Below are positions 1-8,483 of a stretch of 44,504 bases of DNA, piece after piece. Numbering within the stretch: position 1 is the stretch's first letter; each line of letters starts with the position of its first letter. This stretch comes from Saprospiraceae bacterium (lineage in GTDB: Bacteria; Bacteroidota; Bacteroidia; Chitinophagales; Saprospiraceae). The stretch lies in NCBI GenBank assembly GCA_028285545.1, contig JANQPA010000022.1:1-44504 (forward strand). The letters are read 5' to 3'. The notes under the pieces were generated by a model. The model was not told the DNA's origin. It saw nothing but the letters and a program-made list of their open reading frames with translations, and searched no databases. Both the position numbers and the translations under genes were made by a program.

Positions 1-576
1 AAGAATCATTTGCTTAATCATATAGAAAAAGGATGCAAGAAAACACATCTGTTGGCCAGATCTTTCAAAGCTCAAGATCGTAAAATGGTCCAGGATAAAT
101 TGCGTAAAAAAAGTAAGCATATCACCATTGCCTGGGCGGCTGTTAATCATACAGAACACCCTGACAATCAACTCTATTTGGTCATTGCCAGAGATAAGAA
201 AAACTACAATGGCCCTATGTATATCCTAACTTCTCTGCCGGTTACTTGCCCTGCTCAAGCCTGGGAAATACTCTTTAGTTATATGCATCGTTGGGAAGCT
301 GAACAAGGCTTTCGATTCTTAAAATCTGAGATGGCACTAGAATCTCCTCGTTTATGGTTTTGGGATAATCGACTTAAGTTAATGGCTATTGTTACTTTAG
401 TTTATGACTTCTTACTCCAGTTTTTAGGCCATTGGAAAAGTCTGATTCCTCTATTTCTTAAAAGGTGGTGTCATAGAACAGGAGAGCGGTATCGACTTGC
501 TTCGATACCGCTCTACAGATTACGGTTGGCCATCTCTAATTGCCTCCTTTTTATTTGGGTTCAAAATTCGGGATGA
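1..576 (+). CDS. IS4-family transposase, C-terminal part (cut by window edge)
   Basis: The frame is open from the first base, so this is the 3' part of a DDE transposase whose start lies outside the window. It carries the IS4-family YREK signature exactly (Y-x2-R-x3-E-x6-K, in YMHRWEAEQGFRFLK, about residues 96-110 of the visible part). The Glu in this signature is the last member of the DDE catalytic triad. The stop codon lies inside the right terminal inverted repeat (567-584), as is common in compact insertion sequences. The first two catalytic Asp residues are not visible. A second copy of the same element begins at 44407 in the same orientation. It catalyses cut-and-paste movement of its own element; whether this copy is intact cannot be judged here. 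Confidence 0.85.
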   Translation, partial: KNHLLNHIEKGCKKTHLLARSFKAQDRKMVQDKLRKKSKHITIAWAAVNHTEHPDNQLYLVIARDKKNYNGPMYILTSLPVTCPAQAWEILFSYMHRWEAEQGFRFLKSEMALESPRLWFWDNRLKLMAIVTLVYDFLLQFLGHWKSLIPLFLKRWCHRTGERYRLASIPLYRLRLAISNCLLFIWVQNSG

Positions 577-584
577 CTCATGTT
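567..584 (+). repeat. IS right terminal inverted repeat (18 bp)
   Basis: A perfect reverse complement of 44407-44424. Homology stops on both sides of the 18 bp. The length is usual for IS4-family terminal repeats. Confidence 0.8.
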
Positions 585-600
585 GTTTGTGTGTTTACGA

Positions 601-810
601 TTAATCATCATCATCAACTCTGAAAGAAATATTACATATAACCCCGTAGGTGCTTATCTTCCCGTCTTTAACATGGGCTTTGATGTCTTTAACATAAACC
701 GAGTCGATGTTGCGAATGGTTTTACTCACTTCTTTAACTGCCTTTTCTACAGCATCTTCAATGCCCTTGTCGGAGGAAGCAATGACCTCAATAACTTTTA
801 CAATTGCCAT
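601..810 (-). CDS. Dodecin family flavin-binding protein
   Basis: This 69-residue protein has the length and pattern of dodecins: an N-terminal AIVKVIEVIASSDKG strand, then a helix (EDAVEKAVKEVSKTI), then NIDSVYVKDIKAHVKDGK and a final strand ending in acidic residues. Dodecins assemble into hollow dodecamers that store flavin or related cofactors in the cytoplasm and protect the cell from photoreactive free flavin. The bacterial signature around KTIRNI and the aromatic residue two or three positions later (here Y39, where many have W) fit flavin stacking. The gene reads leftwards and its stop is 16 bp from the IS end, so the insertion did not damage it. It stands alone, with the metallopeptidase gene divergent on the other side. 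Confidence 0.88.
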   Translation of the reverse strand: MAIVKVIEVIASSDKGIEDAVEKAVKEVSKTIRNIDSVYVKDIKAHVKDGKISTYGVICNISFRVDDDD

Positions 811-898
811 ACATTTTGATTTTTGAGATTAAAAATTAGATAATTCATTAATTTAGGAAAAAATTACGGAATTGTTTATTTACCTAATTGCAAACTGC

Positions 899-2542
899 AT
901 GAAAATAAAACAACTTTTTTTTGGCCTGTTCTTGACATTTTTTTCTTGTACCTTTTTATTTTCCCAAAAAACAAAATTTGATCGTCAAGATACACTTAGG
1001 GGATCTATAACAGCCGAAAGAGCCTGGTGGGATTTGAACTATTATCATCTTGAAGTTAAGGTCGATCCTCAAAAACAATACATCGAAGGAAAAAACACCA
1101 TTCAATACACGGTAAAAGCACCTCATGATGTTTTGCAAATCGATCTTCAAGGCCCATTAAAAATCACTAAGATTGAGCAGGACGGCCAATCGCTTAACTG
1201 GAAAAAAGAAGGTTATGCCTGGTTTGTAAATCTTAAGCAGAGACAGAACAAAGGGGATGTTAATCAAATTGAGGTTTATTATTCCGGAAACCCCAAAGTT
1301 GCCATCAGACCACCTTGGGATGGGGGTATTAGCTGGGAAAAAGATGCCAATGGACTTCCTTATGTGGCCAACTCTAACCAGGGTATTGGCGCAAGTATTT
1401 GGTGGCCCTGTAAGGATCATCCTGCTGACGAGCCGGATAGCATGCTCATAAGCATAACCGTACCCGAAAATTTGATGGATGTCTCTAATGGCAGGCTAAG
1501 GAGAGTTGAGCAGAACCAGGACAAAACCAAAACTTATCACTGGTTTGTCAATAGTCCGATTAATAATTATGGAGTGAATATGAGCGTAGCCGACTATGCT
1601 CATTTTTCAGAAAAATACAAAGGCGAGAAAGGAATTCTAGATTGTAATTATTACGTCTTGAAAGAAAACTTGAGTAAGGCCAAAAATCAGTTCAAACAGG
1701 TCTCTATGATGCTGGATGCCTTTGAACATTGGTTTGGCCCTTATCCTTTCTATGAGGACGGATTTAAACTGGTTGAGGTTCCTTATTTGGGTATGGAGCA
1801 CCAAAGTGCTGTGACTTATGGAAATGGATATAGAAATGGATATAGAGGAACGGATCTCAGCGACTCAGGCTGGGGACTTAAATTCGATTTTATTATCATT
1901 CATGAAGCAGGGCACGAATGGTTTGCCAATAATATTACCTATCAGGATGTAGCTGATATGTGGATTCACGAAAGCTTTACCAATTATTCAGAATGCCTGT
2001 ATGTAGAACATCATTATGGTAAAAAAGCTGGTGCTGAATATGTTATTGGTACCCGTCGAAATATTGCTAATGATCGACCCGTCATTGGGGTGTATGATGT
2101 GAATCACAAGGGTTCAGGAGATATGTATTATAAAGGAGGAAATATGCTTCATACACTGCGTCAGATGATTAATGATGATGAAAAGTGGCGAAGTATTCTC
2201 CGTGGGCTTAATGAGACTTTCTATCACCAAAATGTTTCAACTCAACAGGTTGAAGAATACATTGCCAAAGAGACAGGTTTGACATTGGATTATTTTTTTG
2301 ATCAATACTTGAGAGATGTACGAATTCCTATCCTGGAATATTATATCAAAGAAGGGAAATTATCCTATCGCTGGGCGAATTGTGATTCTGAATTTAAAAT
2401 GCCTGTAAAAGTAAAAATAGGAGGAGAGGAGAATTGGCTGGAGCCGGATACCCAGTGGTCAAGAGCTCTGGATGTAGGAAACGCTACTTCCTTGGAAATG
2501 GATGTCAATTTTTATGCAACGGCAATGAAGATTATTGATTAA
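899..2542 (+). CDS. Secreted M1-family zinc metallopeptidase (aminopeptidase N-like)
   Basis: I place the start at 899 rather than 872 because the protein then begins with a clean signal peptide (MKIKQLFFGLFLTFFSC...SQ). From this start there are 547 residues. The gluzincin zinc site is complete: HEAGH at 335-339 and the third ligand E358 in WIHESF, 18 residues on. The substrate-side motif GMEHQSAVTYGNGY replaces the usual GxMEN, and a Tyr in MYYKGGNML fits the transition-state Tyr. M1 enzymes remove N-terminal residues from peptides. The length covers the N-terminal beta domain, the catalytic domain and a short beta domain but not the long C-terminal helical domain of PepN, so it belongs to the short periplasmic group. 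It likely feeds peptide uptake. There is no operon partner. Confidence 0.9.
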   Translation: MKIKQLFFGLFLTFFSCTFLFSQKTKFDRQDTLRGSITAERAWWDLNYYHLEVKVDPQKQYIEGKNTIQYTVKAPHDVLQIDLQGPLKITKIEQDGQSLNWKKEGYAWFVNLKQRQNKGDVNQIEVYYSGNPKVAIRPPWDGGISWEKDANGLPYVANSNQGIGASIWWPCKDHPADEPDSMLISITVPENLMDVSNGRLRRVEQNQDKTKTYHWFVNSPINNYGVNMSVADYAHFSEKYKGEKGILDCNYYVLKENLSKAKNQFKQVSMMLDAFEHWFGPYPFYEDGFKLVEVPYLGMEHQSAVTYGNGYRNGYRGTDLSDSGWGLKFDFIIIHEAGHEWFANNITYQDVADMWIHESFTNYSECLYVEHHYGKKAGAEYVIGTRRNIANDRPVIGVYDVNHKGSGDMYYKGGNMLHTLRQMINDDEKWRSILRGLNETFYHQNVSTQQVEEYIAKETGLTLDYFFDQYLRDVRIPILEYYIKEGKLSYRWANCDSEFKMPVKVKIGGEENWLEPDTQWSRALDVGNATSLEMDVNFYATAMKIID

Positions 2543-2632
2543 TGGAAGGGTAATTGTAATTCTTGACTTTTGACACTGACTTTGTACAACTTTTAAAAGT
2601 TTTTTGCTTAGAGCATGCTTCTTTAAGACACA

Positions 2633-2727
2633 GATTTACACGGATAAACACGGTAAAATCTCTGCTATAATAAATGAGGATCATTCAAAAATCACCATTC
2701 AAAATTTGTCATTTGTCATTCAAAATT
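2633..2727. repeat. Intergenic short-word repeats (ACACGGAT and TTGTCAT types)
   Basis: The stretch between the peptidase and carbamoyltransferase ends holds ACACAGATTTACACGGAT followed by AAACACGG, then a tandem TTGTCATTTGTCATT flanked by ATTCAAAATT copies. The ACACGGAT word recurs at 8309-8365 and 33501-33577. No coding capacity is convincing here. Confidence 0.5.
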
Positions 2728-2736
2728 CCCCAATAC

Positions 2737-4554
2737 CTACTGCTCCTTTTTGTCAAAAAGAAAATTGCCAAGGACAAGATAATCCATTTCTGTTCGTAAG
2801 AAACATTGGTATGCATCATCGGGTGTGCAAACGATTGGCTCTCCGCGGACATTAAAACTGGTATTAACTAAAAGGCCATAGCCTGTTTGGTTTTTAAACT
2901 CCTTAATAAGCTGCCAAAATTTGGGATTGACCTCTTTTTTAACCGTTTGGACGCGGGCTGAATTGTCAATATGAGTAACGGCCGGGATATCAGATCGTTG
3001 ATAGTTTAATCGCTCATTAAGTGAAAGTGACTGATAATTTTCTGGTATATCCTTCAATCGCTCAGCCTTCACAGGTACTACCAAAAGCATGTATGGGGAA
3101 GAACATTTTAATTGAAAATATTGATTTGTATCTTCATTTAATACTGAAGGAGCAAATGGCCTAAATCCTTCTCTATATTTTATTTTAAGATTCAGTATTT
3201 TCTGCATCTCAGGGTTACGGGCATCCCCCAATATACTTCGGTTGCCTAATGCTCTAGGGCCAAATTCCATTCTTCCCTGAAACCATCCTATCACATTACC
3301 TTCCTTTATTTTGCTGGCAGTGATGCGAATGAGTTCGTCAAAGTCTTCAAAGTATTGGTGCTTTGCCTGCTTGCTTCTGATTGTTTTTTGGATGTCTTTG
3401 GTATTAAATTCTGGCCCTAAATATGCCCCTTTCATAGCGTCAAGCTGTTCAAAAGAATTAATTGAACGTTTTTTTCCTTTCCATAAATGCCAAGCCAGAT
3501 AGGCAGCACCAAGCGCACCACCAGCATCTCCTGCAGCAGGTTGGATCCAAATATTATCGAATATTTCCTCTTGTAATAATTTACCGTTGGCCACACTATT
3601 TAAAGCCACTCCTCCAGCCATCACTAAGTTTTTACTCCCGGTTAAATTCTTAGCCGTCCTGACCATTTTAATAACAATTTCTTCAGTCACTTGCTGAATG
3701 GCAAGGGCCATATTCATATAGGTCTGGGTGATTTCTGCTCCAGGTGGCCGGGGAGGGATGCCAAAGAGTTTTGTCCAAAGTTTATTTTTGGTCATCCGCA
3801 AACCTGTGGCAAAATTAAAGTACTTCATATTCAGAAGCAGGGAACCATCTTCTCTCACTTCAACAAGTTCTGTAAGGATTTTGTCTTTATAAGATTTGGT
3901 CTGTGCGGATTCATTAATACCATATGGAGCTAGTCCCATTAATTTATATTCTCCACTGTTTACTTTAAAGCCAGTATAATAGGTAAAAGCAGAATATAAT
4001 AATCCTATAGAATGAGGGAAGTGAAGTTCTTTTTGAATATTGATTTTGTTATTTTCTCCAAATCCTATTGTTGCAGTAGCCCATTCACCTACACCATCAA
4101 TGGTTAGTATGGCCGCCTCTCTAAACGGAGAGGGAAAGAAGGCGCTTGCAGCATGAGAAAGATGATGTTCCGAAAATAGTATGGGGATTTTCCTGGAGCC
4201 CAGTTTTTTCAGTTCATTTCGTAGCATTTTTTTCATGAAAAGCTTTTCTTTAATCCAGATAGGGATGGCAGTCAAAAAACTTTTCAATCCAAAGGGCGCA
4301 AAGGCATGGTAGGTTTCCAGTAATCTTTCAAATTTTAGGAAGGGTTTATCATAAAATACTACTGCCGAAAGCTCATCATATTCAATACCTGCTTCCTGCA
4401 ATACATATTTTGAAGCCATTATGGGGAAGGAAGAGTCATGCTTTATTCTGGTGAATCTTTCTTCTTGTGCTGCAGCAATAATTTCTCCGTCAACAAGGAT
4501 TACTGCTGCGCTATCATGATAATAGGCAGATATTCCTAATATAAAAACAGACAT
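2737..4554 (-). CDS. NodU/CmcH-family carbamoyltransferase
   Basis: At 605 residues this has the full two-domain family length. The N-terminal Kae1-like domain starts ILGISAYYHDSAAVILVDGEI (H13 in YHDSAA) and carries the metal-binding HxxxH at H130-H134 (HHLSHAASAFF). The C-terminal YrdC-like part contains WFQGRMEFGPRALGNRSIL and NTSFNVRGEPIVCTP, both family hallmarks. Such enzymes form carbamoyl adenylate from carbamoyl phosphate and ATP and move the carbamoyl group to a hydroxyl of a sugar, antibiotic or lipid-linked acceptor. The acceptor cannot be read from sequence. It is the last gene of a leftward operon, with its ATG one base after the DUF5989 stop, so translational coupling is likely. 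The acceptor may be a cell-surface glycan, since both partner proteins are membrane proteins (inference). Confidence 0.9.
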   Translation of the reverse strand: MSVFILGISAYYHDSAAVILVDGEIIAAAQEERFTRIKHDSSFPIMASKYVLQEAGIEYDELSAVVFYDKPFLKFERLLETYHAFAPFGLKSFLTAIPIWIKEKLFMKKMLRNELKKLGSRKIPILFSEHHLSHAASAFFPSPFREAAILTIDGVGEWATATIGFGENNKINIQKELHFPHSIGLLYSAFTYYTGFKVNSGEYKLMGLAPYGINESAQTKSYKDKILTELVEVREDGSLLLNMKYFNFATGLRMTKNKLWTKLFGIPPRPPGAEITQTYMNMALAIQQVTEEIVIKMVRTAKNLTGSKNLVMAGGVALNSVANGKLLQEEIFDNIWIQPAAGDAGGALGAAYLAWHLWKGKKRSINSFEQLDAMKGAYLGPEFNTKDIQKTIRSKQAKHQYFEDFDELIRITASKIKEGNVIGWFQGRMEFGPRALGNRSILGDARNPEMQKILNLKIKYREGFRPFAPSVLNEDTNQYFQLKCSSPYMLLVVPVKAERLKDIPENYQSLSLNERLNYQRSDIPAVTHIDNSARVQTVKKEVNPKFWQLIKEFKNQTGYGLLVNTSFNVRGEPIVCTPDDAYQCFLRTEMDYLVLGNFLFDKKEQ

Positions 4555-4555
4555 G

Positions 4556-4705
4556 TCAAAATAGAGTATAAATAAAGGGGGCGATTGCGGATCCCGTGGT
4601 ATATATAGTTAGTATTCCCATCAAAAGCAGCATAAAAATAAGCGGTACCAGCCAAAACTTTTTACGTACCTTCAAAAAGGTCCAGAGATCTTTTATTATT
4701 TCCAT
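4556..4705 (-). CDS. DUF5989 membrane microprotein (49 aa)
   Basis: This short gene reads MEIIKDLWTFLKVRKKFW, then a single hydrophobic helix LVPLIFMLLLMGILTI, then TTGSAIAPFIYTLF. The pattern, a short amphipathic start, one transmembrane segment and a conserved S-x-I-A-P-F-I-Y-T-L-F end, is that of the DUF5989 proteins found next to NodU-type carbamoyltransferases. It lies between the SxtJ-like gene and the carbamoyltransferase, with TGA-C-ATG spacing to the latter, so the three are almost certainly co-transcribed. It may anchor the enzyme to the inner membrane; that is inference. Confidence 0.82.
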   Translation of the reverse strand: MEIIKDLWTFLKVRKKFWLVPLIFMLLLMGILTIYTTGSAIAPFIYTLF

Positions 4706-4743
4706 GTTTATTTGTTTTTTCTGAACATCATTCCAGTCATGCT

Positions 4744-5145
4744 TTAGAATGGATGTATGAGGTCTTTAGAACCGAATTCATAGTTTCGGCTAACCCAGAA
4801 TGATCCTGATGTTTTCTTAAATTTTTTCAACTTAAGATTGTCTTTTCCAATTAAATTTCTGATCAATCCTATCGGAGTGACTAATGTAAAAAATATTAAA
4901 CTCAAAAGAATGGCCGAAACAATGGTTCCCAACACTTTTGAAAACCCTAACCAGATAATTGCTGGCCAGTAAAAAAGGATGGGAAATGCCATATTAATTA
5001 TTAAGATGGGAATAGCTATTTTGTAATAAAGGAGATTTTCCGTAAAAAAACCAATTAATAGGAAAATGAGCACAAAAGCCATACCTGAATCAGATATTTG
5101 TTTTTTAGATATTTTTCCTGAATAGGGAGTATTCTCTTTTATCAT
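4744..5145 (-). CDS. SxtJ-like membrane protein
   Basis: This 133-residue protein has a polar N-terminus and then three or four hydrophobic segments (roughly residues 22-40, 43-60, 64-95). A conserved-looking C-terminal tail follows: LKKFKKTSGSFWVSR with a final acidic/aromatic stretch. Small membrane proteins of this type, named after SxtJ of saxitoxin clusters, regularly accompany carbamoyltransferases and DUF5989. Their biochemical role is unknown. It lies 38 bp upstream of the DUF5989 start and 38 bp downstream of the MBL-fold gene, on the same strand. The family call rests on context plus topology, so it is moderately sure. Confidence 0.65.
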   Translation of the reverse strand: MIKENTPYSGKISKKQISDSGMAFVLIFLLIGFFTENLLYYKIAIPILIINMAFPILFYWPAIIWLGFSKVLGTIVSAILLSLIFFTLVTPIGLIRNLIGKDNLKLKKFKKTSGSFWVSRNYEFGSKDLIHPF

Positions 5146-5183
5146 CTTTTTTTGAAAACTGTCCTTTTAGAAAATCAAATATA

Positions 5184-6017
5184 CTATTCCTGGAATATTT
5201 TGACCTTATCTCCCTGTTTCATTATATAATAACGTTCTTGAAGAGCCTGGGATAAACGAAGTTTGACTTCATGGTGATAACCTTTAGCCCAAAATCGAGT
5301 AGATTCATTTACAATAACAGTACTATGATGTTGAGGGAATATGTAGTCAGGATTGAGTGTATTAATTAAAATCACAGATCGATCAATATACATGTTGTGT
5401 TCGGTGGGAGAAAAAAAAAGGACATCTACATGTTTTAAAAAAAGATGATCTTCAAGCAGATAAGAATCGCCAGGTTGTAAAAAGGTTTTGCCATCAATGG
5501 TCAGATGATATCCTACATCCTGTAAATTGGCTTGACTATAGATGGCGAAATTGGCATTACCATGTATCGCTCTAAGAGGCTTTACCTGAATACCCATAAT
5601 TTCAAAAGGTTCTCTTGGTTTGGCAATTATTATCCGATCTTGAGGGATACCTAATTCATTGGCGATATCCAAACAGCTTTCTGGCATCACAAAAAGACAA
5701 TTTGATTTTTCTACCAGGATTTTTGAGGTGCTGCGGTTAAAATGATCTTTATGGTAATGAGTTATGAAAGAGATGTCCAATTCCTTAGCAAGATCTTCTG
5801 CCTTTATAGATGATGGTAAGGCTCTTTTATCGTAGTCCAGCAAAATGTCAGTACTGACAAGAAGATCGCCAGATTTAATTATCCAACCATTGTGTCCGGC
5901 CCACCATAGGGCCATTCCCTTTTTATGATTGAGAATCTCCTGATACATAGATTTTTCCTGTGAAAACACAGCAAAAGATAAAAGAAGGCAAAAGCAGCTA
6001 ATGAAGGTACATTTCAT
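5184..6017 (-). CDS. Secreted MBL-fold metallo-hydrolase
   Basis: The 277-residue protein starts with a signal peptide (MKCTFISCFCLLLSFAVFSQ). The metallo-beta-lactamase motif HxHxDH is present as H87-Y-H89-K-D91-H92, followed by further metal ligands in AIHGNANFAIY and in the D of LQPGDSYLL, and a late His in FPQHHS. The sequence resembles UlaG/YycJ-like lactonases or esterases more than true beta-lactamases. The substrate is unknown, and the protein acts in the periplasm. It is the first gene of the leftward run ending in the carbamoyltransferase (38 bp to the SxtJ-like gene), so it may process the carbamoylated product or its precursor (inference). The divergent hybrid kinase starts 261 bp away. 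Confidence 0.8.
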   Translation of the reverse strand: MKCTFISCFCLLLSFAVFSQEKSMYQEILNHKKGMALWWAGHNGWIIKSGDLLVSTDILLDYDKRALPSSIKAEDLAKELDISFITHYHKDHFNRSTSKILVEKSNCLFVMPESCLDIANELGIPQDRIIIAKPREPFEIMGIQVKPLRAIHGNANFAIYSQANLQDVGYHLTIDGKTFLQPGDSYLLEDHLFLKHVDVLFFSPTEHNMYIDRSVILINTLNPDYIFPQHHSTVIVNESTRFWAKGYHHEVKLRLSQALQERYYIMKQGDKVKIFQE

Positions 6018-6277
6018 AATCTGTAAAAAGATAATTCACAAATTTTGGATTCGATGGCAAATAAAGGTTAAAAAATTAATTTAGAATTTTTAATTTTCTG
6101 GAAAAAGGAGGAGGGCTAAATTATTATATGTTTAACGATAAAAAGTGCCCAAGGAATACCTGAATCCTCTAAATTTTCTTTAAGTTTGAAAATTCCCGCT
6201 CCTTAATATAATTCCTTATTTTAGATAACCATAAATATTCAAATTAAGGCAAGTTTTTAAATCTGAAAAAGAGGTAT

Positions 6278-8263
6278 ATGGTTTCCAAAATTCTGGTTGT
6301 TGATGATGAGCCACAGGTAGAACGGCTAATACTCCAGCGCTTTCGACGACAGGTGCGTAACAAGGAATATGAATTCACTTTTGCACGTAATGGCAAGGAA
6401 GCTCTGAGTTTGTTATCCGAGCAGGATGATATTGAAATGGTGCTCAGTGATTTGAACATGCCTGAAATGGATGGATTGACCTTTTTGTCCAAGCTCAAGG
6501 AAATCAAGCCCGACCTAAAAGCGGTTATTGTTTCCGCTTATGGGGATATGAAAAATATCCGGGAAGCAATGAACTTGGGGGCCTTTGATTTTTTGACAAA
6601 ACCCATTGAATTTGAAGACCTGACTGCTACCATAAAGAAGACCTTAAAAGAGGCGGAGATGGTTCGTCAGGCAGCTTTTGCAAAAGAACTTGAGGTGATG
6701 AATGAGAAATTAAAAGAACTGGATACGATGAAATCCAGATTTTTTACCAATATTTCTCATGAGTTGCGAACACCTCTGACAATTATAAGAGGAATGGCAG
6801 ACCAGTTGGGTAAAGATCCCGAAGAATGGCTGAATAAGGGAGTATTGATGATCAAAAGAAATAGTGATAATCTTTTGAATCTGGTCAACCAAATCCTGGA
6901 TTTAAGGAAGTTAGAAAATGGAAACCTGGAATTGAATCTTGTACAAGATGATATTATTCTGTATATGAGGTATATCCTTGAATCATTTCACTCTCTTGCC
7001 GCCCAGAAAGATATCAAATTAACTTTTGATTCTAAGCTTTCAGAACTGTATATGGATTATGATCCCGCAAAAATCCTAAGAGTCATCACCAATTTATTGT
7101 CAAATGCCGTCAAATTTACTTCCTCCAAAGGCAGTATTAGTCTAATTGTTGGTCAACAAGACAAAAAATTAGTCCTAAAGGTCCAGGATACAGGAATTGG
7201 AATTCCGGAAGATAAGCTTACCAATATTTTTGACCGTTTTTATCAGGTTGATAATGCTCAATCCAGAAAGGGAGAAGGAACGGGGATTGGTTTGGCAATT
7301 GTGAAAGAGTTTGTTGAACTTATGGAAGGAGAAATATGGGTAGAAAGTAAGCTAAATGAAGGAACCACCTTTAATATTTCTATTCCCATCCGGCAAAATG
7401 CAGAATTGAAACAATCATCTTCAAATGAAGAGGTACAAGGAGCTATCAATATCATGGTAGGGGGAAATACAGAAATTGCCAAAGAGGATATTAAGATTGA
7501 GATAGCAGAACAAGATTTGCCCAATTTATTGATTGTTGAAGATAATGAAGATGTCCGTCAGTACTTGATTGCTTGTCTTCAAGGAAAATTTAATCTGATA
7601 AGTTCTGAAAATGGGGAGGAAGGCATTAAAAAGGCAAAAGAAAAGGTGCCCGACCTTATTATTAGTGATGTAATGATGCCAGGTAAAAATGGATATGAAT
7701 TGTGTGGGGAGCTAAAAACGGACCTGTTAACCAGTCACATACCCATCATTCTTTTGACCGCCAAAGCTGATGAAGAGTCAAGAATTAGTGGTCTTAAACA
7801 TGGAGCAGATGCCTATTTGGCAAAACCTTTTAACGAAGAAGAGTTGGTTGTCCGGATTGAGAAATTATTAGACCTTCGTAGGGCATTACAACACCGTTAC
7901 AGTAATTTGGAAAATTTGACTCCCAGTGAGGATGAAGCTGTTCAACAAGAAGATGAATTTATTTTAGCCATTAGGGAAGCTGTCCTTAATAATATAGATG
8001 ATGAAAATTATGGCATACCTGAAGTTTGCCGTGATCTGGCTATGAGCAGATCTCAGCTTCATCGAAAATTAAAAGCATTAACCGATCGATCAACCTCTCA
8101 TTTTATCCGCTCGATTCGCCTTCAAAAGGCCAAAGAATTATTACTCACCACACAAATGAACGTGTCTGAAGTTGCTTATGAGGTAGGTTTTCGGAATCCT
8201 CGCTATTTTTCTACTACCTTTTCTGAAGAATATGGAGTGGCTCCGAATGAAGTTAGGAAGTAA
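6278..8263 (+). CDS. Hybrid signalling protein: REC-HisKA-HATPase-REC-AraC, no sensor domain
   Basis: This 661-residue cytoplasmic protein has no signal peptide or transmembrane helix. The domains in order are: receiver (about 4-120, phospho-acceptor D58 in VLSDLNMPEMDG), a short coiled linker, HisKA with H161 in FFTNISHELRTPL, HATPase (about 265-372; N-box NLLSNAVKF, G1 DTGIGIP, G2 GEGTGIGLA), a second receiver (about 416-535, D464 in IISDVMMPG), and AraC-type double helix-turn-helix at the C-terminus (about 565-661). It resembles a Bacteroidetes hybrid two-component system whose periplasmic sensor was replaced by a receiver, so its input is probably phosphotransfer or protein contact from another kinase. 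All catalytic residues appear intact. Targets are unknown; its own neighbourhood is a candidate. Confidence 0.92.
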   Translation: MVSKILVVDDEPQVERLILQRFRRQVRNKEYEFTFARNGKEALSLLSEQDDIEMVLSDLNMPEMDGLTFLSKLKEIKPDLKAVIVSAYGDMKNIREAMNLGAFDFLTKPIEFEDLTATIKKTLKEAEMVRQAAFAKELEVMNEKLKELDTMKSRFFTNISHELRTPLTIIRGMADQLGKDPEEWLNKGVLMIKRNSDNLLNLVNQILDLRKLENGNLELNLVQDDIILYMRYILESFHSLAAQKDIKLTFDSKLSELYMDYDPAKILRVITNLLSNAVKFTSSKGSISLIVGQQDKKLVLKVQDTGIGIPEDKLTNIFDRFYQVDNAQSRKGEGTGIGLAIVKEFVELMEGEIWVESKLNEGTTFNISIPIRQNAELKQSSSNEEVQGAINIMVGGNTEIAKEDIKIEIAEQDLPNLLIVEDNEDVRQYLIACLQGKFNLISSENGEEGIKKAKEKVPDLIISDVMMPGKNGYELCGELKTDLLTSHIPIILLTAKADEESRISGLKHGADAYLAKPFNEEELVVRIEKLLDLRRALQHRYSNLENLTPSEDEAVQQEDEFILAIREAVLNNIDDENYGIPEVCRDLAMSRSQLHRKLKALTDRSTSHFIRSIRLQKAKELLLTTQMNVSEVAYEVGFRNPRYFSTTFSEEYGVAPNEVRK

Positions 8264-8308
8264 GAGGCGTTTTCACGTTATCACGTGTTCAAGGACTCAC
8301 GGATTTAT

Positions 8309-8366
8309 GAGGAAATAGAATAAATTAGGACACGTGAATCCGTTATCACATGAATCCGTGAACACT
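8309..8366. repeat. ATCCGTGA / TCACGGAT inverted word repeats
   Basis: After the hybrid-kinase gene the words TCACGGATTTATGAGG, GTGAATCCGT and ATGAATCCGTGAACAC form an imperfect inverted repeat. The same words recur near 2640 and 33510. Confidence 0.5.
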
Positions 8367-8374
8367 TTTCAAGG

Positions 8375-8448
8375 TGAAACAATACTGAACACAATCGCAA
8401 CAATACCTGAGGCAGGCATTTGGATTTTAGGGCACCTTTGTATTGTAA
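8375..8448 (+). promoter_or_regulatory. Shared element A: ACAAT boxes plus TAnnTTTG-like -7 box, before the sigma factor
   Basis: Three ACAAT-containing boxes (TGAAACAATA at 8375, TGAACACAAT at 8386, GCAACAATA at 8397) are followed after 27 bp by CACCTTTG at 8433-8440 and TATTGTAA. CACCTTTG matches the Bacteroidota -7 consensus TAnnTTTG with one change. The whole layout, including every spacing, is repeated in elements B (9267-9340) and C (43462-43533). The predicted transcription start is about 8450, 35 nt before the sigma-factor ATG. Confidence 0.6.
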
Positions 8449-8483
8449 TCATTACTAACAATTATCATTCAAAGCAAATCACC

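Larger units (their letters stand above)
1..584 (+). mobile_element. Right-hand part of an IS4-family insertion sequence
   Basis: This is the 3' part of the transposase plus the right terminal inverted repeat at 567-584 (TTCGGGATGACTCATGTT). That 18-mer is the exact reverse complement of 44407-44424, which fixes the outer boundary. The insertion ends 16 bp short of the dodecin stop codon. Confidence 0.8.

Noticed and set aside
580..819. 79-codon frame on the plus strand
   Set aside because: It is the antisense of the dodecin gene, which has a clear family match.
872..898. Earlier start for the M1 peptidase
   Set aside because: The nine extra residues come before a clean signal peptide that begins at the Met encoded at 899.
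8334..8483. Longer N-terminus for the sigma factor
   Set aside because: It would place promoter element A and a repeat inside the coding region. The start at 8484 gives the normal family length.
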